Assembly (NCBI GenBank): GCA_022592445.1
Contig: JABYQR010000119.1
Span: 52,052-116,051 of the forward strand
Length of the DNA: 64,000 nucleotides
Direction: 5' to 3'
From: Cytidiella melzeri
Lineage: Eukaryota; Basidiomycota; Agaricomycetes; Polyporales; Irpicaceae
A program made the position numbers and the translations under genes. The notes below the pieces were generated by a model that was given only the letters and a program-made list of their open reading frames with translations, had not been told where the DNA came from and ran no database searches. This document shows, piece by piece, positions 57,835 through 64,000 of the stretch (the stretch's first letter is position 1; each line of letters opens with the position of its first letter).

Positions 57835-59800
57835 TAGACAGGAAAGGGGTGAGTTCTTCAGGTAGAACAAGAGACGGAAGACGGAGCAAAGCCGATCCCA
57901 AGATACCGCGAGATACTGGGTCGGCCAAGTTTTCCTTAGTGTTGACATAGCGAAGTACGAGATGTAGATTGAGGGATGCTAGAACGACGACCACTCGGCG
58001 AATCGAAAGATTGACTTGGAAGTTTCGGCTGCGGCCTCTGTTTACCGCACCCACCACGCCGATGTTATCGCTGCGTACTAGAATGTCAGCATTTGAGAAA
58101 CCTAAAGTCTCAAGGGAGAGCGTCGCAAGCTCGACCGCAATCATTTCTGCCCATCCGATGTCGCGACTATCTGCCTTCCACCCTTTGGTCAACCTCCAAG
58201 CGGCCCATCTGCCGTCGATAATTATCCCAACGCCCCAACTTGACGAGGCGTCCACCCAGATGCCTACATCCCGCAGGTCCCCTCGCGGAATGAGTGAACG
58301 TGCGATGCCCGTCGAAGAGAGTATGTTCTTCCACCATTCCATATCCGTCTTGACTGAGTGTGGGACGTACCGTAGTTCAAAATCATTGCGAAAGGAAGCG
58401 ATAAAGTTGCAAAGGTTCGAAAGAAAGGAACAGCCTTGTGAGAATACGAAGCTGATGTGTGAGAGGGTGCCGTTGAGCAATAAAATAAGACTTAGAGGCA
58501 CTCGCCGCCGTTCCAACGCCAAGCCGCAGAAATCCTCAACCTTCCGTAAGTACTTGAGGCGTTTGACTTCTGGCAGCGCGACCGTGCGCTTCGAAAGATC
58601 CCAAAGAAAACCTAGGTAAACTTGTAGAAACGCGAATCCCCAGCATTTCCCGAGTTTCCACGGCACACCTAGTGGCTGAGTAACCCTGAAAATGTCTTCC
58701 ACGTCGAAGGCATAAACCCAGCTGTCCACGCTCGACCCAGAGACAGGGAACCGAAGCTGCGCAAGATCATCGACCCATTTCGCGTTCGGGGCTTTGAAAC
58801 GCGCGCGCAAAATGTCCACAACGGCGTCCATAACCTCGCCTTGTACCCCTGGGCCGGAGGAAATGCCAAACGGGCAGACGTGATCCATGTAGAACTTTCC
58901 CGGTTTGCATTGAATGACGATGTATGGCTTGTGGCTTGGTAAGATTGGGATGTTCCGGAAAGCGGAATTGATGTCAAGAGAAGCCGCCTGGGCACCTGGC
59001 GGTGCTGTGGCAACCTGTGAACCAGAATACTGGTGAACATGTGTTGTGGCTCGATTTGAGCCACCCAAAAAGAAGGCAAGCGGAGAGCGCTTGATTGATC
59101 AAAATAGGAACGCACGCTCTCGAATTGAGGCGGCACAATGATGAACTAATCCTCGAATTGAGGTAGCAAATAAGAATGGAGCTTTGAAGCTCGAAAAGGA
59201 AGAATAAAGGCCCGTTCGCGAAATGCGGTGTTTCCAAATGGCTGCAAACAAAAGTAAGACTTACCATCTGCGCGAAGATTGCTGCGGTCCCCCAAGTAGT
59301 TGTAAACTCGTCTGAATCGATGTCGTCGTTTACCGACGTGCCCTCGGAGTCCTTGAATGAGCAATTTTGAATAAGTCTGAGCTTATTCGAACCAGCCTCC
59401 TCAACCACTGAGAGCGGTGAAGAGACAAAAGCGGAATTGAAAAGTTTTCCGAGTTGCGACTGCGAGAAAGGGCCGGACATGCGTCCGAGCAAAACTTGTT
59501 CGTTGACATAATCTTGAATGAAATCCATATGAGCGATACCCGTCTTAGAATTGGCGGGGGTGAAAGAGACAGAGCGAGGGCGAAAGTTTCCGATTGGGAA
59601 ACCACGACGAAGTTTGTTAGGGAGATTTTGGTATTTCTGCAAGAGACCAAACTTGGCAAGTTCTGAGGCAAAGAAATCTGCACGATACGGTGTGATGATG
59701 TGTTCCCGTTTAGAGGCACCGCTTACTACCGGCGTGATGACCGGTGGCACCACAGAGCGAGCAGACGTGAGAGGGTCTACCAGGACAACGGAAACCTTTG
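57827..59800 (-). CDS. Reverse transcriptase/RNase H of the DIRS-like element
   Basis: Two exons joined across 59015-59264 (GT...AG, 250 nt). Before the intron: ITPYRADFFASELAKFGLL, FSQSQLGKLFNSAFVSSPLS, KLRLIQNCSF. After it: ASLDINSAFRNIPI (first catalytic Asp), VCPFGISSGPG, WVDDLAQL (intact VDD box), then LKYLRKVEDF, an RNase H domain with VGIWVDASSSWGVGI and ILVRSDNIGVVGAVNRG, and DPVSRG near the end. Stop at 57827. The reading frame overlaps gag at its beginning, so the exact start (somewhere 59800-60134) is not settled. It is the only RT in the window whose catalytic Asp pair is unchanged. Confidence 0.8.
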
Positions 59801-60406
59801 CATTCTGAAGTCTGCCCACCGGACTCGGAGAGATTCCAGAACAGACAGATGTCGGACCCGTCTTTGACACTAATGAGACGGCCTCGCTCGAACGCGCAGA
59901 AGAAGGGTTTGCCGTTTTTGAGGGTCCTCTCATTGCAGTCTTTAGCATGGTGGCCGTTCGTCCCGCCGTGGCTGCATCGAAGGCAGAACAACCCGGCGCC
60001 AGGCTGTCTGCCGCCCTGAAAGGGCTTTCCACCTTTGCTCGGACCCTCGCCGCGGTCACACCCATCGCAACGATTGCCACTCGGTCCTCTGTCGCGGCCC
60101 AGGTACTTGTCTTTGCGGGTGCTAGGTCGTACAAAACGCTCTCCCTTATTGTAAGGATGGTACGCTCGTCCTCTATCCTCCGCCTCTACTTTCCTTCTGG
60201 TGATCGCCCTGTCCACGTTATAAAAATGTCGCTCGTAGCTCTGGCTCCCCACTCCGAATGTTGACCAGGAGCCACCAAAGAAAGACTCCCTGACCTCGCG
60301 ATCGAAAGCCAAGATGGTTTCGAATGAAACCTCCATCTTCTCGCGCTCGCCCAAAGAATCGAAATGCGCTGTGAAGAGGTCGCGAACCTTGGTAGAGCAC
60401 GCCTTG
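59710..60406 (-). pseudogene. gag-like ORF of the DIRS-like element, 5' truncated
   Basis: Open frame ending at 59710; its beginning lies beyond 60406, replaced by the Gypsy-4 LTR. It holds a Gly/Arg/Lys-rich middle (HPYNKGERFVRPSTRKDK) and Cys/His clusters (CDGCDRGEG, CLRCSHGGTNGHHAKDC, CSLCGATGHHAGSKRC) of zinc-knuckle type. Likely nucleic-acid-binding capsid protein of the element. Confidence 0.7.
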
Positions 60407-61120
60407 TGTAACAGTAATGCTACACTCACCAGATAAGTTGGTTAACTTGAGGGGGAGGTGGTGAGATAGAGAGTAAGAGTGGTGGTGAGCGAAGTACTGG
60501 TGGGTACTGAGTAGTCCTGGTTCAACAGAGTGGATAAGACTGAGGGGATATGCCCTCAGGAGTGCCTCTATATATACATGAAGGGGAGGACCCCAGGTAC
60601 TACCCTTAGACCCCTAATACCTACATGAGTAAGCAAAGTAATCTACCTTACTAAGCATGCCCTATGCCCTAGTGGTGCCACTTCAATAATCAACCAATAG
60701 CAATTGTCCCCATGACCTGACCCCATGACCCAGCTCCAAGGCTAGACTTGTTCTAGCTTGTTCTAAGACAAGGCTAGACTTTTCCAGAAGGTTCTATGAA
60801 CTATGACATCATCTAATGGAATGTTCTATACTATGACATCATAGTTCCAGCAAGTTCTACAAGGTTCCAGAGAGTTCTATCATGTGATACACAGATAAGG
60901 AAAGGAGCGCATCAGCGCATCAGAGACAGGAGGCGCATCAGCGCATCAATTGATAGGCACTGAGAATAAGCGCCGGAATAGGCGCCTGATAAGCGCCAGA
61001 TAAGCGCCTAAATAGACGCCGGATAAGCGCTGGATAAGCGCTTGACAAGCGCTTAAATATTCCCAATAATACCGTTGCCTGGTAAGGCAAGTCTTGTAGA
61101 AACATTGAAAATCTGTGACA
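60407..61120 (-). repeat. Gypsy-4 3' LTR (714 bp)
   Basis: Plus-strand ends TGTAACAGTA and ATCTGTGACA. Same motif order as the Gypsy-3 LTR: GATA-type repeats at about 60966-61055, TTCnnGAAnnTTC at 60782-60794, two ATGACATCAT words, TATATATA near 60571. The polypurine tract abuts at 61121. Confidence 0.9.
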
Positions 61121-61357
61121 TTACCCCCCCTTCTTGCTTTGAACTCCGTGCAAAGAGTTTTGAACGAACACCTTGGTCATTGAGTCCACTTTTTCACCAT
61201 TGTCAAGAGGGTGCCTAAGCAATTCTGAGTGACTCTAGCGGCTTCTACCGACGCCCCTGACGGGGTTCACACCTCATTGGCTGATGGTAGTCTAGTCCGA
61301 ACCCTCCTCGGTTGCGTCATTGGATCGTGGATGATCCTTGGTGTGTTGTTCGTAACT

Positions 61358-62637
61358 TTATACACAGTAAATCGTAGCTGAGCGTATAGCTCGGGGATGA
61401 TTGTCGTAGAATTTCTTGATCGCTTCTTGAGCGTGCGTGATGTTTTCTACAGGTTCCCACGTGTTGTCATTTGGTCCGTAGCCTTTCCAGCATATGTAAT
61501 ACTGAAGCTTTTTGGCACGACCTGTACGTCTTGACTTGAGAATCTTCTCGACTTCGTATTCTTCTTCTCCGTCGATGATATCTGGCGGAGGCATCTCCAG
61601 CTTTTGGCCTTCGAATTCAGGTTCGTTGTACGGTACCAACTTGCTTGCATGGAATACAGGGTGTATCCTTGGTGAACGTTTGGGCCATTCCAGTCTGAAT
61701 GTGACCGGCGAAAGCTTTTCAGCAATCTTGAATGGGCCATAGTACTTGGCTGACAGCTTATGTCCAGATTTTTGGTAGTCTCTCAGATCTAGCATGACCT
61801 GATCGCCTTCGTTGAAGGGGACCTTCTGGACGTGCTTGTCATAGTACCATTTCATGCGTTCAGCCGCAAGTTGTAACGCCGCTTTAGCATGCTCTTGAGC
61901 TTGCAAGTGGTTCCACATGATGTCATTCATGTCAGACCTTTTCAGGTCCTTAGTGAGCGTTGGACCAGCTCTAGGGTGTCTGCCGTATTCGAGGTAAAAA
62001 GGCGAGTGCTTAGTTCCCTCGTGCGCTGCATTGTTGTATGCAAACTCAGCCGAGCTGAGCAATCTAGCCCAGTCGTCATGTAGTTGATCGACGTAACAAC
62101 GCAGATACTGTTCGAGCGTTTGATTAACTCGTTCAGTTTGACCATCAGTTTGCGGATGATATGCGGTAGTCATTGTAGATTCTATCCCTAGCATTTTACA
62201 CCATTCCTGGAATAAATCTGCTGCGAATTGTGGACCTCGGTCGGAAATGATCTGCAAAGGTAACCATGAAGGGTCCAAACTCTCTCGTAGAGTAGAGCTG
62301 CAAGATCTTTTGCCGAGAACTCGTTTACAATAGGGAAGAAGTGCGCCCTTTTAGTAAGGCGGTCTACGACTACGCAGATAGCATTGAAGCCATCAGACTC
62401 CGGTAACTGAGTAATCAAGTCGACAGTCATGATATCCCATGGTTCGGCCGGAACCGGATTAGGGATGAGTGGTCCATAAGGCTGTTGCGGACGAGTCTTC
62501 ATCCGCTGACATGTGTCACAGCCTGTCACGTATTTCTTGACATCAGTGGTTAAACCTGGCCACCAGTAGTTTCTCGAGATCAGTTCGTACGTTTTCCATC
62601 TGCCAGGATGTCCGGCAGAAGGTAGATCGTGATGCAT
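61358..62637 (-). pseudogene. Gypsy-4 integrase and chromodomain
   Basis: Two overlapping frames, 62188-62637 and 61358-62278, result from loss of one C near 62273 relative to Gypsy-3. HHCC finger, MTVDLITQLP and IISDRGPQF keep both catalytic Asp residues (62419-62421 and 62240-62242), and DGQTERVNQTLEQY has the Glu. Ends in a chromodomain (YEVEKILKSRR, YYICWKGYG). One frameshift is the only major defect in this part. Confidence 0.85.
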
Positions 62638-62724
62638 CTGGATGATTTGGCGTCTCAGATCTAATTTCTGATCTTTGGGGATGTAGACTTTTCCACGGTA
62701 TAGGAGTAATCCGTTCTCAAAATT

Positions 62725-64000
62725 TCATTCCTCTAGTGATTTCTTGAACTCCCTAGGACCAGAGTTAAGTAACTGCTGATAGTCCTTGGTAACTTCGTCG
62801 TTCATGAGTGCTTCCTTGACCCGTCTTAGGATTTCATCATTGTTGATAGGCGAGTCATGAGAGTTTTGGATAGCAGAGATGGCAAAAAACTCGGGTTTAA
62901 GGAGAATTTTGTCCTCGTTATCAGAATTTACCCCCTCTTCATGATCTGGCCTCCTGGACAGAGGATCTGCGGTAAGCATGGTCTTTCCGGGTTTGTGCCG
63001 GAGCACAAAATTGAATTGCGTGAGGTATAACGCCTATCGCGCTTGTCTCCAAGTCAGATTCTGGGCATTCCTGAAATATGTCAGGTTTTGGTGATCCGAC
63101 CATATTTCTACGGTAATCGGATGTTTCTCCAGATGTTGACGATACTCTTCCAGGGCGCGGATAATAGCCAGCAACTCTTTATCATATATCTCATAATTAT
63201 GTTCATGAACATTGAGTGATTTAGATTAGAAGGCTACTGGATGCCACAGCTTGTCAGCTGGATCCAGTTGTGATAGTACCGCTCCTGTAGCGAAGTCGCT
63301 AGCATCTGTTTTCAGACGGAAAGGGTTTTCGTCATCTGGTATCCTCAGAATGGGTGCTGACGTAAAAGCCTGTTTCAGACTTTGGAAGGCCTGTTCCTGA
63401 GCATCTTTCAAGATCCAGGATTGGTCCTTCTTTGTAAGAATAGTGAGCGGTTTCGCATGTTTAGCAAAATCCTTCATGAAACGCCGATAGAAGTGGGCGA
63501 AGCCTAAGAAGGCTTGGACTTGCTTAACCTTTTCAGGTCGCGGCCACTCAGTAACTCCGGTGAGTTTGGCTGGATCCATCTCAATGTGTCTGTGAGAAAT
63601 GATCATGTCTAGGTACTCAATGCGATCTTTTCAAAAAAGCATTTTTCCGGTTTGGCAAATAGATCGTTCTCGCGTAGACGCTTGAGCACTTCCTGTGTGA
63701 TACGACGGTTTTCCTTCTTGTCTTCCGTGAAGATGTGGATGTTGTCGAGATACACTATGACATGTCCTTCTAAGATCAGATCACTCAGAATTTCATTCAT
63801 TGTGGCTTGGAACGTCGCAGGTGCATTGCTGAAACCAAAATACATCACCTTGGCTTCAAAAAGACCACGGTGTGTGATGAACGCCATCTTCCATTTGTCA
63901 CCCTTTTGGATGCGAACATTATTGTATCCCCATCTAAGATCAATCTTTGAGAAGACCTTAGCCTTGCTTAACGAATTGATTAAATCGTTGATGCGAGTAT
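62725..64000 (-). pseudogene. Gypsy-4 RT and RNase H (partial)
   Basis: Pieces 63609-63887 (FEAKVMYFGFSNAPATF, YLDNIHIF), 63226-63606 (ILTKKDQSWILKDAQEQAF, connection and RNase H start, TAA at 63226-63228) and 62725-63006 (PLSRRPDHEEGV). A one-T deletion near 63631 shifts the frame relative to Gypsy-3. The TAA and the TAG at 63034-63036 are at the same sites as in Gypsy-3. Continues beyond the window. Confidence 0.85.

Larger units (their letters stand above)
56015..60406 (-). mobile_element. DIRS-like tyrosine-recombinase retrotransposon, cut at its 5' side
   Basis: Minus-oriented: gag (59710-60406), RT/RNase H (57827 to about 59800) and tyrosine recombinase (56499-57834), then a G+C-rich terminal region (56015-56498). 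No LTR and no DDE integrase, which together with the tyrosine recombinase places it in the DIRS/YR class. The left boundary is the composition break at about 56018. The right part is missing because Gypsy-4 starts at 60407. Confidence 0.85.
60407..64000 (-). mobile_element. Gypsy-4: sister copy of Gypsy-3, runs off the right edge
   Basis: LTR 60407-61120, then internal sequence nearly identical to 30177-33070 of Gypsy-3. It is inserted in the gag region of the DIRS-like element. Confidence 0.9.

Overview
The window looks like a piece of a mushroom-forming basidiomycete (Agaricomycete) genome. The signs are short spliceosomal introns of about 50-60 nt, a KDZ-type transposase with its CxC2 cysteine cluster, chromodomain-bearing Ty3/gypsy elements, and conserved fungal single-copy genes. 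No rRNA, tRNA or CRISPR was recognised.

Layout. 1-1033 (-) is the start of a KDZ transposase gene that runs off the left edge. 1034-3500 holds no secure gene, only a possible coding fragment and two adjacent hairpins. 3501-8002 is a divergent pair of apparently intact genes: a 464-residue protein with a viroplasmin-like C-terminus (-) and an 831-residue protein of unknown function (+). 8003-9100 carries simple repeats. 9100-11575 is the 3' part of a gypsy element (Gypsy-1) with one LTR. 11576-12700 holds degenerate repeats.

12700-40475 is a tower of nested transposons. A decayed LINE (12700-15861 and 25076-26104) is split inside its RNase H domain by Gypsy-2 (15862-25075), which has two LTRs and carries an antisense Zn2Cys6-like accessory ORF. 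Inside Gypsy-2's integrase sits a solo LTR of family 'LTR-F' with a second LTR-F nested in it. The LINE is cut again by Gypsy-5 (from 26105), which is truncated by an LTR-F fragment, which is itself cut by Gypsy-3 (29477-40475). Gypsy-3's right LTR holds two further insertions: another LTR-F-in-LTR-F pair, and a 3.9-kb element with terminal inverted repeats, a TA target duplication and a captured alpha-tubulin gene fragment that still has an intron.

40937-55792 is a compact host gene island: CLASP-like (+), mitochondrial bL34 (-), CLIP-170-like (+), a proline-racemase-family probable trans-3-hydroxyproline dehydratase (+), an OM14-like mitochondrial outer-membrane protein (+), a C3H/RRM/RBR E3 ligase (-) and acireductone dioxygenase (+). 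Two microtubule plus-end proteins, CLASP and CLIP-170, lie within 1 kb of each other. All gene models here close in frame after intron removal.

56015-60406 is a DIRS-like tyrosine-recombinase retrotransposon (-), cut on its gag side by Gypsy-4 (60407 to the right edge), a sister copy of Gypsy-3. Comparing the two sisters shows CpG-to-TpG/CpA changes that replaced both visible catalytic aspartates of the Gypsy-3 integrase.
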